Assembly (NCBI GenBank): GCA_963921195.1
Contig: OY992536.1
Location: 325,455,038-325,519,037 of the forward strand
DNA: 64,000 nucleotides
Direction: 5' to 3'
Origin: Pegoplata infirma
Taxonomy: Eukaryota; Arthropoda; Insecta; Diptera; Anthomyiidae
The translations under genes and the position numbers were made by a program. Under the pieces are notes generated by a model. It did not search any database and was not told the origin of the DNA. It saw only the letters and a program-made list of their open reading frames with translations. Of the stretch, positions 22,733 to 33,502 are shown piece after piece (the first letter of the stretch is position 1; each line of letters begins with the position of its first letter).

Positions 22733-24017
22733 TATGAATTAACATAACAAGTTCTTATGTTAATTCTACTTTCTTTATTTGAATATTCTCCCAACAAATA
22801 CTCAAAAAATGTGGAAATTTTCAGGAATAATTTGAAGATGGTTTGGGTCATTTTTCAATTTTCCCATCATCAGAATTCTTTAGAAAATTAGTTTTTGAGA
22901 TTTTCTTTTTATATATGCTTTTGTGCTAAAATAATTTTGTTGAGTGTTGAGATAATTTTCTTTCAGTGTACAACAATTTAAAGTGTTTGACCAAAAATCT
23001 TAAATATTCTTCCTTAAACAATTTAAAAGCAATGACCTCATCTGTAAAAGTGTTAAAGTCTGGATACTGAAAATTACAAAACTTATCAAGTCTTAAAATT
23101 TTAGATATTTTCTCATGTTGGTTTTTGTGTTTTTTTCATGTTCATTAATTACTTAAGTGTTGGATAGTGTCTTAAGGGTTTTAATAACAAATTGTTTGCC
23201 ACTATTGAAATCGATTAATGCCATTATATAAAGTTTGGTACGAGTATAGAAGTGATTGAATGAAATGGTTGTATATAAGTATGTAGTATATGTATGTATA
23301 TCGATATATGAACAAATGTTCATTGTCTATTGTACTTATATGTGAAGTTATAATCGGACGTGTAGATTATTTACACCCAAAAGCCACATATTAGTCATTG
23401 GTGAATATAACAGACCAAACAATTATCATCTTATGTAAAGTGTTTTCTATATATAAATCCTATTTATGTATTATTGTTATTTGAATAAACATTAAAGATA
23501 CCAACCCATACATTACAATTATTTACTTGTTCATACATATTACTTTGATTACATACTATTTAATTTTAATATAAATAGTACCTATATTCTCACATGTAAT
23601 GTATGTGATTACTTAAATTATAAGTAATTTGTATTAAGTATTTTATCTTCTGTCAAACCGCAAATTATACGAACTTCTTAAATGTTATAATAATGATTGC
23701 TATTATTTTAATTATATATAAATATTATTTATTTAAGAAAGTTATTGTTTTATTAACCGCCATATCAACAATTTAATAAGCCCAAAATCAATATAATTTG
23801 ATTTCAATTGAGCGTTTAAAGTAGCTGTATATCTTGATTGATTCTATTTGTACAGCTTCAAAAATATAACACAACGAAACGGTGGGGATAGCGGAAGTAT
23901 TGGAGGCCGCGAAAAGTCTAGTAAACATCATGTAAACACCTTTAAATTAATTTTTTTTTTGGTTTTTGAGGTCTCAAATGCATGCAACTATCGCAATTTT
24001 CAACGGAGTTTTGTAAA
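22733..24017. other. AT-rich non-coding DNA
   Basis: No gene or clear repeat was recognised. ATGTATATCG- and TATATAAGTATG-type sequence around 23,270-23,310 is typical of fly introns or intergenic DNA. Confidence 0.5.
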
Positions 24018-24135
24018 ACAAGTAAGAAAGCTATATTCGGCTGTGCCGAATCTTTAAATACCCTCCACCAATGTAATGATTTAAAAAACAAAAAAGTTTG
24101 TTTTATTTATACCTCAGGAAATAACAAAGTACCAA

Positions 24136-25060
24136 AAAGTGTACTTCCGGCACTTTTTATAAAAGGCACTTTCAATAAAAGGTACTTTTTATAAAAGGTA
24201 CTTTTAATGAAAGGTACTTTTTATAATAGGTACTTTTTATAAAGGATACTTTTATATAAAAGGTACTTTTTATAAAAGGTACTTTTTATAAAAAGTACTT
24301 TTTATAAAAGGTACTTTTTATAAAAGGTACTTTTTATAAAAGGTACTTTTTATAAAAAGTACTTTTTATAAAAGGTACTTTTTATAAAAGGCACTTTTTA
24401 TAAAAGGTACTTTTTATGAAAGGTACTTTTTATAAAGGGTACTTATTATAAAAGGTGCTTTTATAAAAGGTACTTTTTATAAAAGGTACTTTTTATAAAA
24501 GGTACTTTTTATAAAAGGTACTTTTTATAAAAGGTACTTTTTATAAAAGGTACTTTTTATAAAAGGTACTTTTTATAAAAGGTACTTTTTATAAAAGGTA
24601 CTTTTTATAAAAGGTACTTTTTATAAAAGGTACTTTTTATAAAAGGTACTTTTTATAAAAGGTACTTTTAATAAAAGGTACTTTTTATAAAAGGTACTTT
24701 TTATAAAAGGTACTTTTTATAAAAGGTACTTTTTATAAAAGGTACTATTTATAAAAGGTACTTTTTATAAAAGGTACTTTTTATAAAAGGTACTTTTTAT
24801 AAAAGGTACTTTTTATAAAAGGTACTTTTTATAAAAGGTACTTTTTATAAAAGGTACTTTTTATAAAGGTACCTTTTATAAAAGGTACTTTTATAAAAGG
24901 AACTTTTTATGAAAGGTACTTTTTATAAAAGGAACTTTTTATAAAAGAAACTTTTTATAAAAGGTACTTTTTATAAAAGGTACATTTTATAAAAGGTACT
25001 TTTTATAAAAGGTACTTTTTATAAAAGGTACTTTTTATAAAAGGTACTTTTTGAAAACGG
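24136..25060 (+). repeat. 16-bp minisatellite
   Basis: About 57 tandem copies of GGTACTTTTTATAAAA follow each other with few changes; several units near the ends differ (GGCACTTT, GGAACTTT, single-base length changes). The unit contains the palindrome TTTTATAAAA. The flanking element also uses AGTACCAAAAGTAC words, so the array probably grew from a local duplicate. Confidence 0.9.
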
Positions 25061-25065
25061 TACAG

Positions 25066-25860
25066 AATTTTCGGAACGTACTTGTTCCAGAATGTTTTAT
25101 TTCACTAAAGGATCCTACATTTAAATTTCAAGTTTGAATAACCATTATTTTAGTAAATAAAAAAAAAGTACCAAAGGTACTTTTTTTACCCCCGTAGAAT
25201 CAACATTGGCTAAAAACGCGCCTTAGTGAATCTTTTTTCCGGGAGGTGAACCGACATTGCAAATTTAAATTTTCTAGTACCATTATTTAAGAAATATAAA
25301 ATGTAATAAAAGTACATATTTTTACCCTTTTTACCCTATAAGAATCATCATTGGCAAAAACCCAGCCTTGTGGGATCTAAATTCGGGAGGTGAACATACA
25401 GTCCAAATTTCAAGTATATGTGACAATTTTTTAAGGAAATATAAAAAGTACCAAAAGTACAGATTTTTATCCTTTTTACCCCCTTGGAATCAACATTGGC
25501 AACAATCCAGCCGTACTGGATCTATATTCCAGGATGTGAACATACTGTCCAAGTTTTAAGTTTCTATGACCATTATTTCAGGAGATATAAAAAGCACCAA
25601 AAGTACAGTTTTTAACCCTTTTTAACCCATTAGAATCAACACTGGCAAAAATACAGCCTTAATGGATCTATATTCCGGGAGGTGAACATACAGTCCAAAT
25701 TTCAAGTCTCTATGATCATTAATCACGATATTTAAAAAGTACCAAAATTACAGTTTTTGTCCCCTTTATCGCCTTAGAATTAACCTTGGCAAAACTCCAG
25801 CCATAGTGGATCTATATTTGGACCTACAGTCCAAATTTCAAGTCTCTAGCTTCAGCGGTT
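25066..25860 (+). repeat. 145-bp tandem array, five units
   Basis: The marker TTGGC recurs at 25,206, 25,351, 25,496, about 25,642 and 25,786, a spacing of 144-146. Each unit holds GGATCTATATTC, GGGAGGTGAACATACAGTCC, AAATTTCAAGT, and AAAAGTACCAAAAGTACAG before a TTTTTACCC block. Units differ at many positions, so the array is older than the 16-bp array beside it. Confidence 0.85.
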
Positions 25861-26525
25861 TGGGCTGGGCGATGATGAATGAGTATGCCAGTCAGTCAGT
25901 CACATTGCTCTTTTATATACATAGATTTTCCGGATTTGGGCGATTTTTGCTAAAAAGTTTATTTCTGTTTTTTATTATTTAACAAAATTTATTTTTTTTT
26001 AAATTAAAATATTTTTTTTTTAAGAAATCTAAACAAAATTGAAAATTTGGCGATATTTTACATCCGAGTTTGCGACAAAGCCAAAAAAAAGTCTGGCAAC
26101 CCCGATAATATGACGAAGCAAAAAAAAGGGACACACACACACATGCTTTGTACATACAAATGATTATCAATGAAAACTTTTTAAAATATTTTTTTTATTA
26201 TTTCTTAAAGAACTTTTTTCTTAAAAAACATTTTTAAATTAAATTTAAATATTGTTTTACATATTTTTAAGCTTTTTGTAAAGATTTTTTTCCTTTTTCT
26301 CAGTTTTTTTTTTTTCATTTCCGTTTGTATTTACACAAAATATGAGTTAATTTAGGGTTATGTTAAAAAAAATAATGACTTTTTTTACGAATTCACTCAT
26401 AACTTTTAAAATACTTAACCGATTTAAAAAAAAAATACAGTAGAGTCTGCCTGGATAAATTCCGCAACTTTTGGTACCCCAAGCGTTTAAATCGGTTCCG
26501 TATTATTGCCAAAAACGTGATTTCA

Positions 26526-26708
26526 ACAGACAGACAGACAGACGGACGGACAGACAGACAGACAGACAGACGGACATCGCTAGATCGACTTAAAATCGAT
26601 CAAGGATCATGAATATATATACTTTATGGGGTCCTAAACCAATATTTCAATGTGTTACATACGGAATGACAAACTTATATATACCCTCTATCACTAAGTG
26701 GAGGGTAT
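26526..26708 (+). repeat. GTCY tract and mini-me core
   Basis: GACAGACAGACGGACGGAC-type repeats (26,526-26,574) are followed by ATCGCTAGATCGACTTAAA, ATGAATATATATAC and TTTATGGGGTCCTAAACC, then the terminal GTGGAGGGTATA. This is the 3' part of the composite element and matches the order seen at 15,483-15,693. Confidence 0.75.
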
Positions 26709-26744
26709 AAAAAAACCCTCTAATTTTTTTATTACTCATCAAAA

Positions 26745-26920
26745 CTCTGCTCCAGGCAAAACTGGTTCAACGAAGTGAAACGTGTTCTCTGTGAAGGACA
26801 ACATCCTGTCAATTATAAAGGATGCTCTATCTACAAAGAACTAACTACTACTGAAGATAACTCTTACAATTGGAAGTGTTTGAAACTGAAAAATATGTCA
26901 ACTACCTTGTCATTGAAAGA
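26745..26920 (+). pseudogene. non-LTR retrotransposon gag fragment
   Basis: Around 26,775-26,850 one frame reads VLCEGQHPVNYKGCSIYKEL. This fits the end of the last zinc knuckle of Jockey-type ORF1 (gag-like) proteins, where a cysteine, HPANYKGC and a VYKEL-like tail are typical. ORF1 proteins bind retrotransposon RNA. Only this short piece survives. Upstream the frame starts in LKLCSRQNW-like sequence, downstream it decays within about 25 codons, and at about 26,920 it meets repeat family A. It is a dead fragment; the family assignment rests on the motif from memory and not on a search. Confidence 0.55.
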
Positions 26921-28000
26921 AATGCCTGCAAATTTTGTACTCTTGCCCAAAACATTAAATCATGATAATGTTTTGGGGAAGATATGGGTGTACTTGCCAA
27001 AGCAAAGTTTTTTTTAGAAAAAATAATGTTATATTACTTTGCTTTTCCATGCAAAACAAATTGAAATATCAGTCGAGGACCCCATTAAAAAACCAAAAGA
27101 GCTGTACATTTCGTAAGTGAGTGCAAAAATAAGTGCAAAATAGTGTTTTTACATTTTGGAGAGTATAAAAGATTCGGCACCAAAGAATATACCACTCTCA
27201 CTTGTTTTATGTACATTTGATAAACAAATGGAAAATTTTTATGCGAAAAGCTTAGACTTGGTGAAAGAGTAGTTTTGGTAAAAAAAAATTTTTTTTTTTT
27301 AACGAAAAACAAAATTATGTCAAAAAAAAATTTAATGAACCCAAAATTTTTTGTGAAAAATTTTGATAAAAAAAAGTTTTTGATGAATTTTTTTGATGTA
27401 AAAAAATTGATGAAAAAAAATTTTTTGGTGAGAATAAAACTGTTAAAAAAAAAATTGATAAAAAAATTTGATGAAAAAAATTGATGAAAAAAAATATGAT
27501 AAAAAAAAATTATGAAAAATAAATTGATGAAAAAACAAACAAAATTGATGAAAAAACAAAAAAATTTTGATGAAAAAAAAATTTGGTAAAAAAAAAATTA
27601 AGAAAAAAAAAATTTTGTTGAAGAAAAAAATTTGATAAAAAAAAAATTTGATGAAAAAACAATTGATAAAAAAAAATTTGATAAATAAACAAAAAAACTT
27701 GATAAAAAAATCAAAAAAAAAAAAAAATTTTTGATGAAAAAAAAATCTAAAATTATGAAAAAAAAATTTGATGGGGGGAAAAAATGATGAAAAAAAAAAA
27801 ATTATGAAAAAAAAAAAATATAAAAAAAAAATTTTTTGTGTTGAAAAAAAAATATTTGTGTTGAAAAATAATTTTGTTACTTTTTATTCACCACGAGGTG
27901 AATTATTATTCAAGTTACAAACCCAGGTTATTTAAATTTTTGGTTTAAAGAAAATGAAAATAGTAATTTTTGCTTTCTTTTTCTTTAATAGTTAGTTTAT
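26920..28000. repeat. dispersed repeat family A, copy 2
   Basis: It shares with 4285-5085 the segments TTTTGTACTCTTGCC, ACATTAAATCATGAT, CTTGCCAAAGCAAAG and CGAGGACCCCATTAA, the - strand mini-me-like terminus and the A-rich tract. The tract is here about 610 bp of TTGATGAAAAAAA-like units (27,270-27,880) against about 275 bp in copy 1, so it has expanded or contracted. Lysine-rich and phenylalanine-rich frames across it are artefacts. Confidence 0.7.
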
Positions 28001-28449
28001 ATAGTCAAACTGAGGTGGCGTCCTGCAACTTTTTTAAAATTAGACACCAGCCTAAAAATATTATCATGTTAATATGTCAAAAACCTTGTCATTTACCTAG
28101 GCAAAAAGCTCTTAATGAAAAGGCATATCCTTAATAAGAATACTTATCTGATTGATACTTAATCGAAACTTTCACTCGAAAATAAACTATTGATATACAA
28201 AATGGACCTACGGTATCTACTTGTGAGAAGCTGCAGCAAATTCCGAATCTGGAAATACTTCAGGGATTTCAATCGAAAATCATTGCCTGAAACTTTAAAT
28301 ATATAAAAACGTGATTTTAAGGTTAGGATGTCTCGGCTGTCTAAAAATTTCGTTGCCCCCTTATAAAACAATGTGGAACTTCGGGAAAATTCCGATAATT
28401 TTTTCTACGGGAAAAGGGTCTCAGAATCTAAAGGCCGTATTTCGAATAA
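28001..28449. other. repeat family A tail and non-coding DNA
   Basis: The first part (GTCCTGCAACTTTTTTAAAA, then TTAGACACCAGCC) continues family A and is the empty site for the MITE at 6447-6650. The rest is not recognised, except for a few 35-bp relic words at 28,385-28,435. Confidence 0.5.
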
Positions 28450-28890
28450 ACAAGTGAGAATGTTAAATTCGGCTGTGCCGAATCTTTTATACCCTTCAAT
28501 ATGTTAAAAAAATACAGCGGCGTTTTTTTGGGAGATGAGATTTGGTGGGGGCTGTGGAGAACACCTCTGGAAAAATGTTTACTAATTTACTTATTATGCT
28601 TTTTGCGCTAAAGTTATACAATTTTATCACTATAAGGTGCACCAAGTTCTTCGGGATTTTTCATCTCGTGTCTAGGGAGTGCTGTCGCCAGATGCCCTAG
28701 CTTGGATTATTTTCGCTGCTCGCGTCTAGGGAGTGCTGTCGCCAGGTGCCCTAGCTTTGATTATTTTCACTGCTCGCGTCTAGGGCTTCTGTCGCCAGAT
28801 GCCCTAGCTTGGATTATCAATTATATGACATAATAAATATACTTTATGGGGTCCCCGACCGATATTTCGATGCGTTACAGTGAGTATCTT
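28450..28890 (+). mobile_element. mini-me-like element with a GC-rich insert array
   Basis: It starts ACAAGTGAGAATG with the hairpin ATTCGGCTGTGCCGAAT and has the late phrases ATACTTTATGGGGTCC and ATTTCGATGCGTTAC. The end GGAGGGTATA is lost. Where sister copies have the GTCY tract, this one has a 54-bp tandem array. Confidence 0.7.
28665..28820 (+). repeat. 54-bp GC-rich tandem repeat, three units
   Basis: GTCTAGGG recurs at 28,670, 28,724 and 28,778. Units carry CTGTCGCCAGATGCCCTAGC and GATTATTTTCGCTGCTCGC. The third unit has a short deletion. The GC content contrasts sharply with the surrounding DNA. Confidence 0.85.
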
Positions 28891-29073
28891 ATTTTTTTTC
28901 TATCAAAACATTTCTTAGAATCTGAGTCTTTTTCTACAGAATATATATTTTTCTAAAGAATATATATTTAAGAGAGACATTTTCTATAGGAAAAATTTCT
29001 AAGAATCAGAAACTTTTTCTGTAAGAAACTTTTTCTATGTGAAAAGGATCTCAGAATCTAAGACTTTTTTCTA

Positions 29074-29677
29074 CACTCAAAAAAATAAAACTGTAAAGTT
29101 AACAAAATTTTTTTTGCTAACTAGAGTTTACTGGCATTTAAGCAAATTTTTAGTTAAAATCAGCGTTTTAACTACTTTTTTTAGTTAAGTTCAATTTACG
29201 AAAATACTAGTTTTGTACAAATTTTGAATTAATTTTTTTTGTTGACTTTAAAACTGAGTTTACGAATTTTTACTAATTAATTTGCTGATTTTTTGTAACA
29301 TTTTTGTCAAGTGAAAAATTTTAAACATTTCTTGTGTAGCCTTCTATGCAAATCTCATAAGTCCTACTTAAGCTGAACTTAATGCTGTGAAAAAAATAAG
29401 TGAAGTGTTAGTGTTTAGTGTTTAAAACCAATATTTAACAGACTTAGAATTTTTTACAAAAAGTTTAGCTGAATTCAACTAATAAAAAATGTTACGAATT
29501 TTTTAGCTGAATTTTTAGTTAAAATTACGGTTTTTTTGCTACATTCATTCTACGAAAAGTTAACTAAATATTTTTTGTTACATTAACTAGAAATTTAGTA
29601 GGTTCAAAATCAGGTGTTTTTTTAGTTAAATTTAACTAAATTTTTTGCTAACTTTACAGTTTTTTTTTTTTTGAGTG
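29074..29677. mobile_element. 604-bp MITE, CACTCAAAA family
   Basis: The ends CACTCAAAAAAATAAAAC and, inverted, GTTTTTTTTTTTTTGAGTG are followed inward by TGTAAAGTTAACAAA pairing, and TA lies on both sides (29,072-29,073 and 29,678-29,679). The interior is built of TTTAGTTAAA, TTTGCTAA and AATTTACGAA words. The element at 50,848-51,451 is its reverse complement and also 604 bp long. No transposase frame. Confidence 0.8.
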
Positions 29678-29806
29678 TATGGGACAAGGTCTCAGATACT
29701 GAGACTTTTTCTATAGGAAAAAGGTCTCAGAGTCTAAAACTTTTCTAATGGGAAAAGATGTCAGAATCTAAGAATTTTCCATATTTTCAGAATCAGAATC
29801 TGAGTA

Positions 29807-30578
29807 CACTCAAAAAAAAAAAACTTGTAAAGTTACCAATAAATCTCGTGATTTTACGAGGCTATTCTCGTAAAATATGACGTAGGTAAAATTCTCGTAA
29901 AATTACGAGGATTTCCTCGTAATTTTGAATGCACCAAAAATTGGTAAAATAACCAATTTTATTGGTAAAAATATTGTTTTAAAACCGAAAAACACACAAA
30001 AAAAAATGGTAAACTTAAAAGAAAAAATGGTAAATATGTTTAAAAAAATGGTAAATTTACAAACCAAAATGGTAAATTTACAAAAAAAAAAAATTTTGTT
30101 AACAACATAAATCCTCGTAATAAAATCATTTTTTGTAAAATGACTGTTTTTTTTTGTAAATTAACTACTCCTCCTTAAAATAATCCTGGTAATAAATTTT
30201 TCAAAATTTTGTCAACTTTTTTTTAAAATATTTTTCAATAAAAAAAAAAAATACAAAAAAAAAAAGTTTTTTTGTTAAACAACATAAATCGTCGTATAAC
30301 GTAATTTTTGTAAAATAAAGTTTTTTTTTGTAATTCAACTAGAATCCTCGTAATAAAAACTTTGTTGTAAAATTACAGTTTTTTTTTGTAAAATAACCTT
30401 TCAAAATGGTAGAATACAATTACGAAAATAAACTTGTAAAATTACCAATAAAACTGTAGTTCTCGTTTGAGCAAAGTAAAAGATTTTTTGTTAAAAAACA
30501 AGGAAAATTGTTAAATATTGGTAGAACGGGATTACAAGGCATTTTACCAGGCGTTTTACCAGTTTATTTTTTTGAGTG
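29807..30578. mobile_element. 772-bp MITE, CACTCAAAA family variant
   Basis: It begins CACTCAAAAAAAAAAAACTT and ends GTTTATTTTTTTGAGTG, with TA on both sides (29,805-29,806 and 30,579-30,580). The interior differs from the 604-bp type and is dominated by CTCGTAAAATTACGAGG palindromes and TGGTAAATTTAC words, like the outer element at 8622-9983. Confidence 0.75.
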
Positions 30579-30760
30579 TATAGATGTTTTATGGTTTACG
30601 ACATTTTCTATAAAAAAATTTCTCAGAATCTGAGACCTTTTTCTGTAGGAAAAATGTCTCAGAATCTAAAAAGAAAAAGGTCTCATAATCTGAGACTTTT
30701 TCTATGACAAAAGAATCTCAAAATCTGTGACTTTTTCTATGGGAATGATTTTCTCTCTAC

Positions 30761-31590
30761 ACAATTAAAAAATAAAACTGTAATATTTGCAAAAAAAGCT
30801 TGTAAACCTACAAGAAAATTTGCTGATTTTGAACCCACAATTTTTTTGGTAAAGTTAGCAAAAATGTTTTGCCAAAAATTATTTAACTGATTTTTTTTTT
30901 ATTTTAACTTAGTTCATATACATTTGAGGACTCCATTGGGTTCGGACCGGATAGGTCCAGAACCCGATGGGTAGACCTAGTTGGGTTCCTTAAAAATCGT
31001 CATAGTTTTTGATCCAAAATTTGTGTCCGTTTCGCTCTACCTTGCTTAGTTTTTGCAATACGTGATTTTAGGGGACCACTGGGGTTTTAAGAATTAAAAA
31101 ACTCGATAACTTCAAAAATATTACTCGGAGTGCTAATATTTTTGAATATTTACCGAGATATGAGCATTTTAAAATTTTCGGATCCAAAATTAATTTTTTT
31201 GGATCCAAAGTTAGGACCCATTAGGATCCATACATGTGAAGAGGACCGGCGATACTATGGTGAGCCCGAGAACCAAAAATGGCCTCCATTTTGCTCTATC
31301 TGGATTAGTTTCCGAGACAGCGCCATTTTAAGTTTTCTTAAAAAAAAAATTACAATTAATTTTTGCTAATATTAGCAAAAAAGCTTGTAAAAATTTGGTC
31401 AACTCAATTTTAAATTTAGCAAAAAAAATTAGTTCTAATTTTGTTTAAAATTGCAAATGCGCTAAATGAAGTTCACAAGATATTTTTGAGAACATGCTAA
31501 TCTCAACTAAAAATTTGCTAAAGGTTAGCTTACTAGCATTAGCAAAAAAAATTAGTAAATCTACTAATGTATTATTTTGAATGCCGGGAC
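30761..31590. other. AT-rich repeat-like DNA with a less AT-rich core
   Basis: The flanks have TTAGCAAAAAAAATTAG and TTTGCTAA words like the CACTCAAAA MITEs, but no clean inverted ends were found. The core (30,930-31,330) repeats GGATCCAAAATTAA/GGATCCAAAGTTAG and GTTCGGACCGG/GGTCCAGAACC. The 79-codon frame at 31,130-31,369 has no recognised motif. Confidence 0.4.
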
Positions 31591-31690
31591 ACGAAATATC
31601 CCGAAAATTCCGAATTCGGGATCCCGAAAATTGTTTTTCACTCCTGAATCCCGGGATTCAGAAAACCAATCCCGATTGGAAGCACTGGTG
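31580..31690. repeat. cluster of ATCCCGA palindromes
   Basis: ATCCCGAAAA and TCCCGATTGG-like words recur, and an 18-bp perfect palindrome CTGAATCCCGGGATTCAG lies at 31,644-31,661. Nothing else is recognised. Confidence 0.6.
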
Positions 31691-31807
31691 TCTTTTGTGA
31701 TTAATATTTAAAAAGTGGGATACAATTTAAAAGTATTACTATTTTTTTTACATTCGCATATGAATAACGTAGCGTATGATTTATATAATATTAATATAAC
31801 TCATACG

Positions 31808-33185
31808 TAACCTGACCAACCATCCCGCTTTTGGCGGGATTATCCCGCTTTTTGATGTCTAATCCCGCCTTGAATTCTCATCCCGCTTTTTAAGCAAAAG
31901 TCCCGCTTCATCCCGCTTTATCCCGCTTTTTGGCTTTTGGAATATCAAAGTACAATTAATATTTTTTTAAATAATATTTTGAGAAAGATATTTTTGAGCA
32001 TATTAACTATTTCTTACCGTGTAAAGAAAATGTGGAGAACATTTTCTTACTCAAAAAATATGTTCACAGGAGAACACTACTTTAGTTCAAATTAAATTTT
32101 TATATAAAATTTTTTAATTGTGACACTTCCAATATTCCGAGAAAAAAACTTTCGATAGTAAAAGTATTAACTTTAATGTTTCCTTTACAAAATGTCTCGG
32201 ATATAAGGGCAGATCGTAGAAAAAATCTCAGATTCAACATTTTATTATAGAAAATTTCTCATTCTAGGAAATATTCTGAGATTCGGAGACATTATTTCTA
32301 CATATATAAAAATTTCCAAATTCGGATGTACTTATAGAAAAATTTTGAAATAATTCTCATATGTTAAGGTAATTCTCAGATTCTGATAACTTTTTTGTAT
32401 ACAAAAATCTAAGGATCGAAACATTTTTCATTAAAGAAAAATCTTAAAAAATATTTTTCCTACAGAAGAATTGTTGAAATTTTAGAAAATTTTTCTTTCA
32501 AAATATTCTTACATTCTGAGTCAATATATATGAGATTTATTTTTTCTATAAAAAATATATGAGATTTATTTTTTTGAAGTTTTTATTTATTTCGGTTTGA
32601 GTCCATATTAATTATTTCTGAGAAATAATTATTTTTGTTGTACAATGAGAAAATCTGAAAAAATTAATTGACAACACAGGCTAAGAGGAGATGTCGACAG
32701 CTTTCGGAAGAAGCCACTTTTCCTTCGTCAGCACTCTTCGATTGTCACTGTAGGTGTGTAAGATTAAGATCAGCTATTTAAACGTACATTGTGGTGAAAA
32801 AGCGAACGGGAATTATATCACATTTCATTACCCATATGTTACGTTTAGCACGAAAAACATTTTATCCCAAGGTTGGTAAAAAAAATTCCTTCGGGTAGAG
32901 GCTACATATGTAGTAGTAGTATTCTTTATTTTCATAACTACAAAATTTTAATATTATATTAAACGCTTGACCGCTACATATGTTTGCTGACGTAATCAGA
33001 ATAGAAAATTTGGTCAAAGTTTTTATGCATTTTTTTTAAATAAACAAATTACAATCCCTTAAAAGTATTTCCAGAATTTTGTGAATTTGTGGAGGGTAAA
33101 AAAACAAATCCCGCTTTTTAGATCAAAATCCCGCTTTTTTAACCATTCGATCCCGCTTTTCAGTCAAAATCAGTTGGTCAGGTTA
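31808..33185. mobile_element. hAT-like non-autonomous element, CCCGCTTTT subterminal repeats
   Basis: Inverted ends TAACCTGACCAAC and GTTGGTCAGGTTA (13 bp, perfect) are flanked by the perfect 8-bp duplication CTCATACG (31,800-31,807 and 33,186-33,193), the target size of hAT elements. Six or so ATCCCGCTTTTT words lie just inside the left end and three inside the right end. They run in the same direction at both ends, unlike normal mirrored subterminal repeats. The interior holds 35-bp relics (32,150-32,560) and a possible ribozyme-like segment at 32,690-32,740. No transposase frame. Confidence 0.8.
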
Positions 33186-33193
33186 CTCATACG

Positions 33194-33502
33194 TCTTAGA
33201 ACTTTAATGCGTAAACAAAGTAAAATTACGTTAGTTTACAGAAATAGTATTTTTTTGTAAAAACGAGTTTTTTCTTAAACCTGAAAATGTTTTCAGAAAA
33301 ATCCTTATCTGAAGAAGTAGATTTAATACAATTTTTTGATGACAGAATCGTAATTAAGAGCCAAATTACTTTCCTTAATACTTTCTTAAAGACTGTGCTT
33401 TCTACAAAAACTAAGTAAACTAGTGTCATCTAATTGATACACTTGCAATACTTTCACAAGACAGTTTTTCTGTCTTACATATTTATGTATGTTAACCAAG
33501 TC
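33194..33502. other. AT-rich non-coding DNA
   Basis: Nothing is recognised. The 67-codon - strand frame at 33,226-33,429 shows no motif and is not called. Confidence 0.4.

Larger units (their letters stand above)
24018..26708 (+). mobile_element. large mini-me-like composite with two tandem arrays
   Basis: It starts ACAAGTAAGAAAG with the hairpin ATTCGGCTGTGCCGAAT and TACCCTCCACCA, and ends with GTCY tract, core, ATATATATAC run, TTTATGGGGTCC and GTGGAGGGTATA at 26,708. Between these mini-me-type ends lie a 0.9 kb 16-bp minisatellite and a 0.8 kb array of five 145-bp units, then GCTTCAGCGGTTTGGGCTGG and a GTCAGTCAGTCA tract. Known DINE-1/Helitron-like elements can carry central tandem repeats of similar length. 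The continuity from end to end is inferred from the matching terminal sequences. Confidence 0.65.
28905..30760. repeat. 35-bp relic array split by two MITEs
   Basis: Relic units occur at 28,905-29,073, 29,678-29,806 and 30,590-30,760. Joining the flanks of each MITE in the mind restores the expected wording of a unit (TTTTTTCTATGGGA at the first), so both MITEs landed in an existing array. Confidence 0.65.

Noticed and set aside
23260..23310. Promoter or TATA-rich regulatory region
   Set aside because: TATATAAGTATG-like sequence is expected by composition, and no initiator or coding start lies downstream.
27275..27692. Lysine-rich (+) and phenylalanine-rich (-) frames
   Set aside because: They are translations of the GATGAAAAAAA tract of repeat family A.
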